In this document: positions 1-9,688 of the stretch, piece after piece | Position numbering within the stretch: position 1 is the first letter of the stretch | Layout: each line of letters opens with the position of its first letter | Assembly: GCF_014640155.1 (NCBI RefSeq) | Contig: NZ_BMGK01000002.1 | Location: 258,589 to 322,588, forward strand | Direction of reading: 5' to 3' | Length of the DNA stretch: 64,000 nucleotides | Source: Planktosalinus lacus | GTDB taxonomy: Bacteria; Bacteroidota; Bacteroidia; Flavobacteriales; Flavobacteriaceae | The notes under the pieces: model-generated | Database searches by the model: none | What the model saw: only the letters and a program-made list of their open reading frames with translations | Told to the model about the DNA's origin: nothing | Made by a program: the position numbers and the translations under genes

Positions 1-2
1 CC

Positions 3-596
3 TATTTATTCAGGAATTATGAACAAATGCCTGCTATTGAACAAAAGGCCCTGACGCTAGCCAGTGGTAAAGTACTGGATGCAGGTTGTGGTGCCGGCAG
101 CCACGCATTGTATTTGCAGGAACAAGGACTGGACGTGACAGCGATTGACGTTTCGCCGGGTGCGATTGAAGTGTGTACCGGCAGAGGGGTCCAGAAGGCA
201 AAAGTGGCAGACTTGTTGGATGTAACAGAAAGATATGATACCATTCTACTATTGATGAACGGCACTGGGATCTTTCAAAACCTGGAAAAAGTGCCACACT
301 TTTTAAAACATCTTAAAAACCTTCTTACCCCCGGTGGGCAAATTTTGATTGACTCCAGTGACCTCATTTATATGTTTGATATCGATGAAGATGGCGGGGT
401 TTGGGTGTCGACAGACAAAGAATACTATGGTGAACTTACTTTTAAAATGAGTTATAAAGGTGATTCCTCCAAAGAATTTGAGTGGTTGTACCTGGATTTT
501 AACTTACTAAAAGAATTGGCTGCTGAATCAGGCCTTCAAGCTGAACTTGTTCAGGAGGGTGATCACTATGACTATTTAGCGCGCCTTACTTTTTAA
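3..596 (+). CDS. class I SAM-dependent methyltransferase, 5' partial
   Basis: The reading frame is open to the left window edge. An ATG lies at 27, but in-frame codons before it (reading YLFRNYEQ) look like normal coding sequence, so the true start is outside the window. The SAM-binding motif I (LDAGCGAGSH) follows shortly after that ATG, with an acidic motif-II position (VTAIDVS) and a post-motif LLMNGTG/LLTPGGQILI typical of the class I Rossmann methyltransferase fold. The substrate cannot be told from sequence. The stop at 594-596 overlaps the 3' end of the convergent amidohydrolase gene by 11 bp. Confidence 0.85.
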   Translation, partial: YLFRNYEQMPAIEQKALTLASGKVLDAGCGAGSHALYLQEQGLDVTAIDVSPGAIEVCTGRGVQKAKVADLLDVTERYDTILLLMNGTGIFQNLEKVPHFLKHLKNLLTPGGQILIDSSDLIYMFDIDEDGGVWVSTDKEYYGELTFKMSYKGDSSKEFEWLYLDFNLLKELAAESGLQAELVQEGDHYDYLARLTF

Positions 597-2214
597 ACAC
601 CATTTTTCCATCCATAAAGGTAGCTTCTACATTTATGTTGGGAATTTCGGTTTCCTCAACGGTCATAATGTCTTTGTCCAAGACGATAAAATCAGCAAAT
701 TTTCCAAGTTCGATACTTCCTTTTTCGTGATCTTCAAAGTTAGAATAGGCTGCCCAAATGGTCATTCCCTTTAATGTTTCTTCACGTGAAAGTGCTTCTT
801 CGTTTTGAAAACCTCCTTCTGGAAATTGCTCTAAATCTTTTCGCGCTACAGCGGCATAAAAGGTATAAAACGGACTCACCTGCTCCACCGGGAAGTCGGT
901 TCCCAGTGCTACAATTCCGGCTTTATCTAATAAGGTTTTGTATGCATAAGCACCTTTCATTCTTTCAGACCCCAGTCGGTCTTCTGCCCAGTACATATCA
1001 CTGGTGGCGTGTGTGGGTTGCACTGAAGGGATGATTCCGTTTGAGAAGTAGTCAAAATCAGCTACATCTACTATTTGAGCATGTTCAATTTTCCATCTTC
1101 GGTTGCTGGCGGTTCCAATAGCGTCTTTATAAGCTTCCAGCACTACAAGATTGGTTGAATCACCAATGGCGTGTGTATTCATTTGGTAGAGTGACTCACC
1201 GATGCGTTTGGCAAGGTTTTTAATTTCATCAACAGAAGTCACAAACACGCCGTAATGTCCGGCATGGTCGTGATAAGGTTCTTTTAGTGCAGCCCCTCTT
1301 GAACCCAACGCACCGTCACCATACACTTTTACAGAGCGCACATTGAGTTTTTTAGTTTTGATGACTCCGCGAGGGAGGTAATAATCCAAGTTTTCAGGTG
1401 TGTTTGAAACCATGGCATAAATGCGCATGTCGAGTTCGCCGGTAGTTTGTAAACTATCGATGAGTTCAATAATCTCTCTGTCGAGGCCTGCATCGTTGAC
1501 TGTGGTCAAACCGTATGAAAAGCAAATTTCCTGTGCTGTTTTCAGGGCTTCTGCTGAAACATCTTTAGTTACTTTGGGCTTGATGGCATCCACAAGGTCC
1601 ATAGCAGTATCTATTAAAATTCCGGTGAGTTTGCCCTCTTTTACTTCGGCATAACCACCTTCCATTTTAGTTTCAGTTGTTATTCCGGCAAGGTCAAGTG
1701 CTTTTTGGTTTACAAGATAAGCATGGCCGTCAATCCGGGTAAGGGCAACGGGGGTATCGGGAAAGAGTTCGTCGAGTTTTGTCTTATTTGGAAATTCTTT
1801 TACGTCCCACAGGTTTTGGTTCCAACCGCGTCCTTCAATAAATTCAAGCTGCTTTCCTTCATTAAAATCCACTACACGGCTGATCATTTCATCATGACTT
1901 TGGGCACCTACCAGATTGACAACCCGCTGGTTTAATCCCAACCCATAAAAATGGGCATGTGCATCAATGAAGCCCGGTAAAATGGTTTTTCCGGCAAAGT
2001 CATAGGTTTCTGTAACTTTATATTTTTCGCTTAAAGCGGAAGAAGTTCCAACTTCAACAATTTTTCCATCTTTAACGACAAATGCTTCTGCTTTGTCAAA
2101 ATTCGCATTCACGGTATACACATTCGCATTCATCACTAAAAGGTCTGCAGGAAGCGTTTTCTTGCAGGATATAAAAATGAACGCGGGTAGCAACAACACT
2201 ATAATTTTCTTCAT
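586..2214 (-). CDS. amidohydrolase family lipoprotein (YtcJ-like)
   Basis: A metal-dependent hydrolase of the amidohydrolase superfamily, YtcJ/imidazolonepropionase-like branch. The metal-site HxH is in GFIDAHAHFYG, further metal or catalytic histidines are in THAIGDST and IEHAQIV, and the late barrel aspartate is in LGTDFPVE. The ATG at 2214 gives MKKIIVLLLPAFIFISCKK, a lipoprotein signal with the lipobox cysteine; the longer upstream reading adds hydrophilic residues before this signal and was rejected. The product is therefore expected to be a membrane-anchored enzyme outside the cytoplasm. About 540 residues, full length for the family. Substrate unknown; relatives act on N-acyl or amide-like compounds. 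Confidence 0.85.
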   Translation of the reverse strand: MKKIIVLLLPAFIFISCKKTLPADLLVMNANVYTVNANFDKAEAFVVKDGKIVEVGTSSALSEKYKVTETYDFAGKTILPGFIDAHAHFYGLGLNQRVVNLVGAQSHDEMISRVVDFNEGKQLEFIEGRGWNQNLWDVKEFPNKTKLDELFPDTPVALTRIDGHAYLVNQKALDLAGITTETKMEGGYAEVKEGKLTGILIDTAMDLVDAIKPKVTKDVSAEALKTAQEICFSYGLTTVNDAGLDREIIELIDSLQTTGELDMRIYAMVSNTPENLDYYLPRGVIKTKKLNVRSVKVYGDGALGSRGAALKEPYHDHAGHYGVFVTSVDEIKNLAKRIGESLYQMNTHAIGDSTNLVVLEAYKDAIGTASNRRWKIEHAQIVDVADFDYFSNGIIPSVQPTHATSDMYWAEDRLGSERMKGAYAYKTLLDKAGIVALGTDFPVEQVSPFYTFYAAVARKDLEQFPEGGFQNEEALSREETLKGMTIWAAYSNFEDHEKGSIELGKFADFIVLDKDIMTVEETEIPNINVEATFMDGKMVFKK

Positions 2215-2231
2215 AATCAAATAAATAATAA

Positions 2232-2260
2232 GGTCTGTAAAAGTAGGGTTTTTACAGACC
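2232..2260 (-). terminator. hairpin between barrel gene and amidohydrolase gene
   Basis: An 11-bp perfect inverted repeat (GGTCTGTAAAA / TTTTACAGACC, loop 2243-2249) lies between the stop of the barrel gene (2288) and the start of the amidohydrolase gene (2214). On the minus strand it is followed by an AT-rich run rather than a clean T tract, so it may be a weak terminator, an attenuator or a protein-binding palindrome. Confidence 0.45.
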
Positions 2261-2287
2261 AAATAAAAAATAAATTACAACAAGGAC

Positions 2288-3976
2288 TTACCAGTCAAAC
2301 TTATAAGTGGCACCGGCCAATGCCTGAATGCCCTGAACCGGTGTATGCAGCCATTTTTCATAGGTATCACCAAGAAGGTTGCTTCCTTTTACAAAAATGC
2401 TCAATTGATCATTGATGTTGTAGCCCAAATGGATGTTTGCATCCATATATGCATCCAGGGTTTTGAATTCTGTTTCACGCTCCCCTACAAAAAAGAGACT
2501 GAAGTTTCCATATAATTTTTCAGTGAAAGCTGCATTTGCAAAAAGGGTAGCTTTTAGCTCCGGTAAGTTATAGGCTTCGGGTAAAAGGTCTAAAGAGTAA
2601 TTAAAATAGCTGGCATTGACACCGATGGTAACGTTTGAACTTATATCTGTGAGCAATTCGCCAAATGTTTCCAATGTTGTCACATCATCATAAACCAACC
2701 CAAAAGAGTTTCCAAATTCATAGCCTTCCATTGGGGTGAATGCTAATGGATTTGCCAGAAAAAATGGCTTGTTGATTTCATTTTTATAGGAAGCTTTTAA
2801 GTTATAACTCACTGTTGAAGTAAACTTTCCTTTTATTCCGGCGAAGGCGTCATATTGTTTGTCTGTTGGTGCAATCAATAAAGTGGGGGAAACATAAGGG
2901 TTTTCCTGAGTAAAATTGAAATAAGTATTTTGTATCAGGTCTCCATCCACACCGGCATATACCGTCATAAATTCATCGACCACTTTTACTGAAGCATTAA
3001 CTTTTGGATAAATATAAAAATCATTTTCACTGTTTTCCATATCCATCGCATACATCAATTTAGCTCCCAGTTTGATTGAAAAAGTATCATTTTGAAACCT
3101 GATATAAGGTTGCAATCCGGCAAATAGATAGCTATATTTTAGATCTGATAAAGTGTTTTCATAATTTCGGTCAAATGTTCCGTTGAGGTAATTGATTTCG
3201 ATTTCAGTACCCACATCCTGTCCTCCCAGGTCAAATTCAAATTTGGGTGTAGCTTCAAACTGAATTTCTGAAGAACTGTATGAATCCCCAAAATAACTCA
3301 AAGTAGCATTTCCTCCTGAAAACGGACTGTCTTCCATTGCGAGTCCGGCAGAAACCGAAGCACCATAATAAGAATGATTGACTCCTGCACTTGCTGCCTG
3401 AGGAGCTAAAAGTGAAAAATCTGTTGATAGCCCATACCAGTTATACAGCTGATGCAAAACTCCAAAACCCAACTCATAGTTCATAAACCTGGAGTCTGCA
3501 GTATAGTTTAAATCAAATGTAGTGTTATAAAATTTATCATCAAGCAATACGTCTTTGATTCCGCCTTGCGAGGAGTTGTGTTTTAAAAACAAGCTCAGGT
3601 TTTGTCCGCGATTTACTTCAAAGTTAGTATACAGCTCACCAAGTACCGAGGTATAATTTCCAAACCCAAGGGTAGCATAACTTCCAAATATTTTTTCAGG
3701 GCGTTTGCGTTCAATAGTGGTGGCTTTTCCTTTTGCGGGAGTAAATGTTGATGCAACGGGAACAGAGAATATACTGTAGTTTATGTCCTTTTTTTCAACA
3801 TCAAGCGAGTCAAGACCGGCCGGATTTTCTTTGATTTTAAACGCATCTGAAACTGATGGTGTATAAGGCTTGACTACATTTATCACCTCAGTGCCAATGG
3901 TATCTTGTGAAAAGGCTGTAAAGCCAGCAAACAAGAGGAAAAACGAAAGGTAAGTTCTGAATGAGTTCAAATTCAT
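2288..3976 (-). CDS. outer-membrane beta-barrel protein, TonB-receptor-like without plug
   Basis: After the ATG at 3976 the protein has a signal peptide (FRTYLSFFLLFAGFTAFSQ) and then alternating hydrophobic/hydrophilic strands rich in aromatic residues, typical of a large outer-membrane barrel. The C-terminus (LLGDTYEKW...GATYKFDW) resembles the last strands of TonB-dependent receptors, but no plug domain or carboxypeptidase-like domain is present, so it is about 560 residues instead of 700-1000. The stop of the upstream TPR gene is 31 bp away on the same strand, suggesting a two-gene operon: a large periplasmic TPR protein and its barrel partner. Ligand unknown; a plugless barrel is unlikely to work as a gated TonB transporter. 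Confidence 0.75.
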   Translation of the reverse strand: MNLNSFRTYLSFFLLFAGFTAFSQDTIGTEVINVVKPYTPSVSDAFKIKENPAGLDSLDVEKKDINYSIFSVPVASTFTPAKGKATTIERKRPEKIFGSYATLGFGNYTSVLGELYTNFEVNRGQNLSLFLKHNSSQGGIKDVLLDDKFYNTTFDLNYTADSRFMNYELGFGVLHQLYNWYGLSTDFSLLAPQAASAGVNHSYYGASVSAGLAMEDSPFSGGNATLSYFGDSYSSSEIQFEATPKFEFDLGGQDVGTEIEINYLNGTFDRNYENTLSDLKYSYLFAGLQPYIRFQNDTFSIKLGAKLMYAMDMENSENDFYIYPKVNASVKVVDEFMTVYAGVDGDLIQNTYFNFTQENPYVSPTLLIAPTDKQYDAFAGIKGKFTSTVSYNLKASYKNEINKPFFLANPLAFTPMEGYEFGNSFGLVYDDVTTLETFGELLTDISSNVTIGVNASYFNYSLDLLPEAYNLPELKATLFANAAFTEKLYGNFSLFFVGERETEFKTLDAYMDANIHLGYNINDQLSIFVKGSNLLGDTYEKWLHTPVQGIQALAGATYKFDW

Positions 3977-4007
3977 AGTGCTAAGATATCTTAAAGAGGG
4001 TTTTTTA

Positions 4008-7000
4008 TTAATTGTCATTGGTTTCAACAGAGGCATTTGTTTTTGCTTCTTCAGCTTTAATTTTATTGAGTTCGAGGGTTGCTTCTTCTATTATTTCAGG
4101 GAAATCGGCAAAGTTTTTTAGCACACTTTCCAGAATATAGGTAGCCTGAAAGGCATCCTCTAAAGCATAAAAGTTTTTTGCCATTAACACAAGTCCTTTT
4201 CCACCCCAGGTTTTGTAAACTGAAAAGTCTTTGGCCAGTTTTTGAACTGTAGCATTGGATTCTTGAAACGCACCTGATTTATTTTCAAAATACGCCTGAT
4301 AGTATAATGCTTCTGCGGCTAAAGATCCGGTGGCTGTTTTCTGGACCTCTGCATAGGCGTTTTTGGCTTTATTTTCATCGCCGGTTTGCATTGCTGAACG
4401 GGCAATAATACTGTGAGCATCATTTTTTGCCCTTGCTTCTGCACTGGAGTCATTGAGCACTTTTTCTGCAAAAATTACTGCTTCAGCATAATTTTTTGCT
4501 TCATAATAGGCTTTCATCAGGTTTGACTGAGCATATATGATATTTTGAGGTTTGGTTCCCTCAACTTCGAGTCTTTTTAACAAAGGTGTTGCACTTGAAA
4601 AATCATTTTTTTCAAGGTAAAGTTGAGTGACGCGCACCAGGGCTTGTTCTGTAAACTCACTTCGTTCTTTTGAAACCACAAAGTTGTATTTTTCAATGGC
4701 CTTTTCATTTTGATCTGTTGAAAAATAACGTTCTGCTAAATAAAAGTTGGCCGGTAAAATGTGTATTCCGTTAGGGAAATCCCGAAGGTAGTTTTCAAGC
4801 AATGTTTGGGCTTGGGGTTCGTTTTGGAGGTATTTTGCTTCAGCGGCTGCAAAGGTGGCCTGATCTATTTCGGCATCGGCTACTTCAACAAAATCGAGGG
4901 TTTGTACCCATTGTGCATATTCATTTACACGCCCCAGGTCGATATAAATCAACTTGGCAGATGAAACAGCCTGCATTGCCTCAGGTGAGGATGGGTACTT
5001 TGAAGCTACACGTTTAAATACAGTTAGTGATTCTTCATATTTTTCAGAATTATTCAATATTAACCCTTTTTTCAACAAGGCTTTTGGCACATAACTACTC
5101 ATTGGAAGACTTGATACGAGTTGGTCATAGGCTTTGATGGCCTGTGAATTATTGTTGAGTGCCAGGTGGGTATTCCCTAATTCATAGAGTGCTTCATCGC
5201 GGTAGATGGAGTTGGGATACCTATCTTCAAATCCGGATAATTCCTCAAGTTTTGTTTGGGCCCTGTCCACAAAGCCATAACTAATGGCTTTTTGAAAAGC
5301 AGCATAATCAGCATTGGCACCACCTGCTGCTATGACTTTGTTGTAGGTTTCCATTGCCGGCCAGTACTGACTGCTTACAAAATAACTGTCTGCAAGTCGT
5401 AAATTGGCATCTTTCTGACGGTTGTTATCAATTCCCGGTTGTCCTAAAAACTGTTGAAAAGCAGTGATTGCCTGTTCATAGTTTTTGGTTTTAAAATAAG
5501 TATACCCTAAATTATAACTGCTGTTTTTATATTCGGGTGTGGTTGTATTTTGAGGAAGTTGTTGAAATTGTTTATACCCAATCAATGCTTGTTCAAAATT
5601 GTTGAGCTGGAAATCACTTTCGGCTTTCCAAAAAGTTGCGCGTGCTGTAAAAGAAGCATCTCTGGGTTCTTTTAATGATTTTTCAAAATGTGCTTTGGCA
5701 TCCTGATGGTTGCCCTCCTCAAAGAGTTCTAACCCACGGAAAAATGCTACTTTTTGCAAGGCAAGCTTATTGCTAAAACTCTTGTTGTTTTCAAGTAAAT
5801 CCAAAGCGGCCTTATAGTTTTTGGAAGAAATGTAAGAGTCTATTAATAAATCCTGTATTTCTTCTTTGTTATTGGTTTGCGGATATTTTTCCAAAAAGGC
5901 AGTCAGTACTTGTGGTGCTGAAGTATAAGCATTTCCTATTTCATAACTCAATTTGGCATAATTGTAAAAGGCATCTTCCTGAATCTGTGCACTAAAATCC
6001 ATTTCTGATGCATTTTTAAAAGCATTGAGGGCCTGTTGTTTTTTGTTTTGTTTAAGGTAGGAATCTCCCAAATGGTAGTAGGCATTTTGTGCCACAGCAT
6101 TGCGACCGTTAATAATTTTATTGAATTCTGAAATGGCCTTTTCATAATCGTTTTGCTTATAGAAAGCATAGCCTAACTGATAATAATCAGTATTATTCCA
6201 CCTGCCTCTCATGCCTTTGTACTCACTTAAGTAAGGAATGGCTGCTTCATACTGGCCAAGGTTGAAGTAACTCTCGCCAATTATTTTTGAAAGTTGTGAT
6301 TGTTCCCGGGCGTTTGATTTTCCAAACTGTTCTTTTCCAAGTCGAATGGCTTCTTCAAAATTGCCGAGCTTGAAATTCATATCGGCCTGATAGTAAGACA
6401 GGTTTTCAGAAAGGCGATCGTTTTCATCGATGCCTTCAAAATACTGGTTCGCTTCCTGATATTCATCTCCTTCATAAGCCATATAACCAAGATAGTATTT
6501 AGCCTGAGAGCCAAATTCTTTGGATGTTGAAATCCGGTTGAAATATTTTCTTGCTTCAGCGGTTCTTTTGGTTTGAAAATAAGTATACCCCATCTGGAAA
6601 TAAAATTCTTCCCGCTGGCTGTAACCCAAATTTCTTTCATCCACTTTTTCAAACCATTTCATGGCCTGCGGGTAGCGTCCCATTTCAAAATAATAAGTTC
6701 CCACTTCTTGAAAAGCATTGTTTCTTTTAGTACTGGCTGGGTATTGCGTCACAAAGTTTTCCATCATTTGTTCGGCTCCTTGCTGATTCATCCTTATTGC
6801 AGCATTGGCGGCATAATAGGCACAATCAGCTTTCAAGCTCTCATTTGATGAGTTTTTTTCAAGCTCCAAAAACAACATTTGAGCAGCATTGTATTGCTTA
6901 TTGTTATACTTAGTTACGGCTTCCTGATAGGTAGCAAAATCATTCGTATAAACAGCAGATTGTTGTGAAAAAATGAGTGTGGAAAACAGCATAAAACAGC

Positions 7001-7028
7001 TCAAAAAAGCAATGCGGATTCTATTCAT
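4008..7028 (-). CDS. large exported tetratricopeptide-repeat protein
   Basis: About 1006 residues. The ATG at 7028 gives MNRIRIAFLSCFMLFSTLIFSQ, a signal peptide ending in a typical Bacteroidota FSQ cleavage site. The rest is a continuous series of TPR-like helices with recurring patterns such as YYLGYMAYEGDEY, YYQLGYAFYKQNDYEKAI, YYHLGDSYLKQNKKQQAL and YNLGYTYFKTKNYEQAI, spread over residues 40-990. No catalytic motif is visible. It precedes a plugless outer-membrane barrel gene on the same strand, so a role as periplasmic scaffold for that barrel is plausible but inferred. The 164-bp space to the divergent gene at 7193 must hold promoters for both. Confidence 0.85.
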   Translation of the reverse strand: MNRIRIAFLSCFMLFSTLIFSQQSAVYTNDFATYQEAVTKYNNKQYNAAQMLFLELEKNSSNESLKADCAYYAANAAIRMNQQGAEQMMENFVTQYPASTKRNNAFQEVGTYYFEMGRYPQAMKWFEKVDERNLGYSQREEFYFQMGYTYFQTKRTAEARKYFNRISTSKEFGSQAKYYLGYMAYEGDEYQEANQYFEGIDENDRLSENLSYYQADMNFKLGNFEEAIRLGKEQFGKSNAREQSQLSKIIGESYFNLGQYEAAIPYLSEYKGMRGRWNNTDYYQLGYAFYKQNDYEKAISEFNKIINGRNAVAQNAYYHLGDSYLKQNKKQQALNAFKNASEMDFSAQIQEDAFYNYAKLSYEIGNAYTSAPQVLTAFLEKYPQTNNKEEIQDLLIDSYISSKNYKAALDLLENNKSFSNKLALQKVAFFRGLELFEEGNHQDAKAHFEKSLKEPRDASFTARATFWKAESDFQLNNFEQALIGYKQFQQLPQNTTTPEYKNSSYNLGYTYFKTKNYEQAITAFQQFLGQPGIDNNRQKDANLRLADSYFVSSQYWPAMETYNKVIAAGGANADYAAFQKAISYGFVDRAQTKLEELSGFEDRYPNSIYRDEALYELGNTHLALNNNSQAIKAYDQLVSSLPMSSYVPKALLKKGLILNNSEKYEESLTVFKRVASKYPSSPEAMQAVSSAKLIYIDLGRVNEYAQWVQTLDFVEVADAEIDQATFAAAEAKYLQNEPQAQTLLENYLRDFPNGIHILPANFYLAERYFSTDQNEKAIEKYNFVVSKERSEFTEQALVRVTQLYLEKNDFSSATPLLKRLEVEGTKPQNIIYAQSNLMKAYYEAKNYAEAVIFAEKVLNDSSAEARAKNDAHSIIARSAMQTGDENKAKNAYAEVQKTATGSLAAEALYYQAYFENKSGAFQESNATVQKLAKDFSVYKTWGGKGLVLMAKNFYALEDAFQATYILESVLKNFADFPEIIEEATLELNKIKAEEAKTNASVETNDN

Positions 7029-7192
7029 GGTTGTTGATTTATTGTTGATCAAATATATTGGATTCTTCAGTTATTTTACTTGAATAAAACGTGAGAATTT
7101 TGTTAATGTTGCGTTTGATTTTGTAAATTGGTGGTTTGGGTTGTAGATTCGTTACAATAGCCTTAACCTATTCATTTAAAAATTAAATTCTT

Positions 7193-7669
7193 ATGAAATC
7201 AACTATATCCATTGTCTTTGTCCTCTTATTTTTTACAATGGGGTTTAGCCAGTCAACCGGTAGTTTTAAGAACCTCACAGAGGCTGAAAATGGTTTTATT
7301 GGAATCAACACAACAAGTCCTGACGCTATGCTCACCGTAAAAGGGACCATACATACTCAGGAAGTGAATGTAGATTTGGACGGAGCCGTAGCACCTGATT
7401 ATGTTTTTGAAACCTATTTTAAGGGTCATTCCACACTAAATCCCGCTTACCAATTTCTTTCACTTGAAGAAATTGAACACTTTGTCAAGGTAAATCACCA
7501 TTTGCCCAAAGTGCCCTCTGCAGATGAAATTGCTTCTGAAGGCCTTTCGCTCAAGCAACTCAATTTATTATTACTTGAAAAGATTGAGGAACTCACCCTC
7601 CACACTATAGAACAACAAAAGCAACTGGAAGCGCTCACTAAGCGACTTGAAGCACTTGAAAATGAATAA
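7193..7669 (+). CDS. secreted protein with S74-like (tail-fibre type) C-terminal region
   Basis: 158 residues. A signal peptide (MKSTISIVFVLLFFTMGFSQ) is followed by a short stretch IGINTTSPDAMLTVKG, a pattern common in Bacteroidota cell-surface proteins related to phage tail-spike stems, and by YQFLSLEEIEHFVKVNHHLP, the conserved block seen near the S74/endosialidase-chaperone-like region. The last 50 residues are a coiled coil (LEKIEELTLHTIEQQKQLEA). No full S74 catalytic dyad can be recognised. Its stop codon overlaps the start of the downstream subtilase by 8 bp, so the two are translated from one transcript. Confidence 0.75.
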   Translation: MKSTISIVFVLLFFTMGFSQSTGSFKNLTEAENGFIGINTTSPDAMLTVKGTIHTQEVNVDLDGAVAPDYVFETYFKGHSTLNPAYQFLSLEEIEHFVKVNHHLPKVPSADEIASEGLSLKQLNLLLLEKIEELTLHTIEQQKQLEALTKRLEALENE

Positions 7670-9599
7670 ACTGGTCTGTTTTTTATTATTCCTTTTTAGT
7701 TTAAACGGAGTTTTTGCTCAGGAAACACACTATGAAAAAGAGGTTTTTCATTATTTAGTAACCCTAACCCAACCTGAATCACTGAGTATTCAAAAATTGG
7801 AAAACGGGGTATTGGAAATTAAAAACCCCCAGAATAATCGTGAAACCAGACTTTTTAAAGAAAACTATGTATTGGTTTTTCAACCCTTATTCCCCAATAC
7901 TCAAAAAGAACACCTGAAAAAAATTTACCGTATCAGTACAACTAGTAATACTTTGCTAGGTAAATTACAAAATGAAAATCCGGGATTGTATACAAAAATT
8001 GAACCCTTTGACCCTCCACCTCCTAATGCCTATTTTCCCAATGATTACGGGACCACTAGCCCTGTGGAAAATCACGGTGGGCCCTATCCTTTAACGGGGC
8101 TTGATTTAATCAATGCACCGGGCGCCTGGGGAATCACAACCGGCGACAAAAAAGTTGTAATAGGCATATCAGACGGAAGGGTTGATTCTACAAACACAGA
8201 CCTTGTTGGACGTGTGAGTAACTATTTGAAATATTTTAATAATTCCAAAGGAACTGTTTGCTACCATGGAACCGGAATTGCAGGGGTTATAGGTGCTAAA
8301 ATGGACAACAGTTTTGGTATTCCCGGCATATGTTCAGACTGCGACTTGATTACCAATGGTTATGCCCGTTTTGACTATATTCAGGAGCTGATTGAAGCCG
8401 GTGCAAAAGTTGTCAATGCCAGCTGGTCTTTGTGTGGATTTGGATCCTATCATCAAAATGTGCAGGAGCGCATCAACGAATATTATGAAGAGGGCATTCT
8501 TATTGTAGCTGCTGCAGGAAATGGTTCAAAATGCAACCCAAGTTTAAAAGATTATGCTTCCAATTACACTTATCCCGCTTCCTACAAAAATGTAATTTCA
8601 GTCACTTCAGTTTATGCAGCATGTGGACATTATGAAGATTGTGTTATTCAAGACGAGCAGTATGGAGAAATTCATTACAAACTCAAAGACAGGCATGTGA
8701 GAAGACAACGAAAAACCGAAACTGGATTTATACCCATAAATTCAAAATTTGCCACACAGCACAATCTTTCAGTTGACCTGGCGGCTCCTGCAGAAACATT
8801 CTCTATTGGCAGGGCGATGTGTGGAGAGGAAGAAGAGTTTACCGGCCTTTCCTCAGTTTCTGCGGCAGTTGTAACCGGAGTGATTGGTTTGATTTGGTCT
8901 GCCAATTACTGCCTGGCGAGTATTGAAGTAGAGAGTATTTTAAAACTTACATCAGAAGACATAGAAAACCTTCCGGGAAATGAGCCTTTCAAAATGAAGC
9001 TGGGAGCCGGAAGAGTGGATGCTTACAGAGCCGTAAAAATGGCTGATGCAATGCAACAGGAAAAAGGCATCGTCACTGTTTCAAACAGGGATTTTTATCG
9101 GTTTAACTTTGAGTTGTTTTCTTCTCCTTATCAAATTCAGATTCAAAATCAAACGTTCAGGGATTCTTCTACTGTCGATTTCAAAGCCCGAAAACGTATA
9201 ATGCTTAAACCGGGCACCAGGCTAGTTCCCGACAAAAATGGTTTTGTAAAGCTTTCTATTGACCCCGGTTTACCAACGGAAGAGTGTTTTCCGGCTCCGG
9301 TGAAATCGAGGCCTAAAGTCGAAAAAGATAGTATTTCCAATTATCCTAAGTTTACTAAACCATTTGAAATTAAAAGAGCCCCAGAAATAGAAGGCATATT
9401 CATAGAACTCATGGAAGGAGGAGTCGACACTGAGTATCTGGTGGTTATCAAGACTGATAAAGAGGTGTTTAGAAAGAGTTTTTCTAAAGAGGAAAACGCA
9501 TCAATTCCTTTAGAGACTATTAAAAACGAAATGATAACGATTACAATCACTTCTGATTTATACAGAATTCAAAAGAAACTCAAAGTGAATATTCAATAA
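7662..9599 (+). CDS. subtilisin-like serine protease (S8), exported
   Basis: The ATG at 7662 overlaps the preceding stop and gives the signal peptide MNKLVCFLLFLFSLNGVFAQ; an upstream ATG at 7647 adds only MKHLK and is less likely. Catalytic Asp is in IGISDGRVD, catalytic His in CYHGTGIAGV, the oxyanion Asn in VNASWS / AAAGNGS, and catalytic Ser in FTGLSSVSAAVVTG, a divergent form of the usual GTSMA(T/S)PHVAG. About 645 residues; the protease domain covers roughly 135-455, the remainder is beta-rich with no obvious T9SS sorting tail. Several Cys pairs (CSDC, CGHYEDC) suggest extracytoplasmic disulfides. Coupled to the S74-like protein upstream; the target is unknown. Confidence 0.88.
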   Translation: MNKLVCFLLFLFSLNGVFAQETHYEKEVFHYLVTLTQPESLSIQKLENGVLEIKNPQNNRETRLFKENYVLVFQPLFPNTQKEHLKKIYRISTTSNTLLGKLQNENPGLYTKIEPFDPPPPNAYFPNDYGTTSPVENHGGPYPLTGLDLINAPGAWGITTGDKKVVIGISDGRVDSTNTDLVGRVSNYLKYFNNSKGTVCYHGTGIAGVIGAKMDNSFGIPGICSDCDLITNGYARFDYIQELIEAGAKVVNASWSLCGFGSYHQNVQERINEYYEEGILIVAAAGNGSKCNPSLKDYASNYTYPASYKNVISVTSVYAACGHYEDCVIQDEQYGEIHYKLKDRHVRRQRKTETGFIPINSKFATQHNLSVDLAAPAETFSIGRAMCGEEEEFTGLSSVSAAVVTGVIGLIWSANYCLASIEVESILKLTSEDIENLPGNEPFKMKLGAGRVDAYRAVKMADAMQQEKGIVTVSNRDFYRFNFELFSSPYQIQIQNQTFRDSSTVDFKARKRIMLKPGTRLVPDKNGFVKLSIDPGLPTEECFPAPVKSRPKVEKDSISNYPKFTKPFEIKRAPEIEGIFIELMEGGVDTEYLVVIKTDKEVFRKSFSKEENASIPLETIKNEMITITITSDLYRIQKKLKVNIQ

Positions 9600-9688
9600 A
9601 AGCATTTTATGGATTGTATTATTTTGTTTTATTTTTCGTTAGCATAAAAAAAATAACTTGTAATTTCGCTGCAAAGCAATCAATCACT

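Noticed and set aside
774-1935. Several plus-strand frames opposite the amidohydrolase gene
   Set aside because: They mirror the high-confidence coding strand and have no start context or family motifs.
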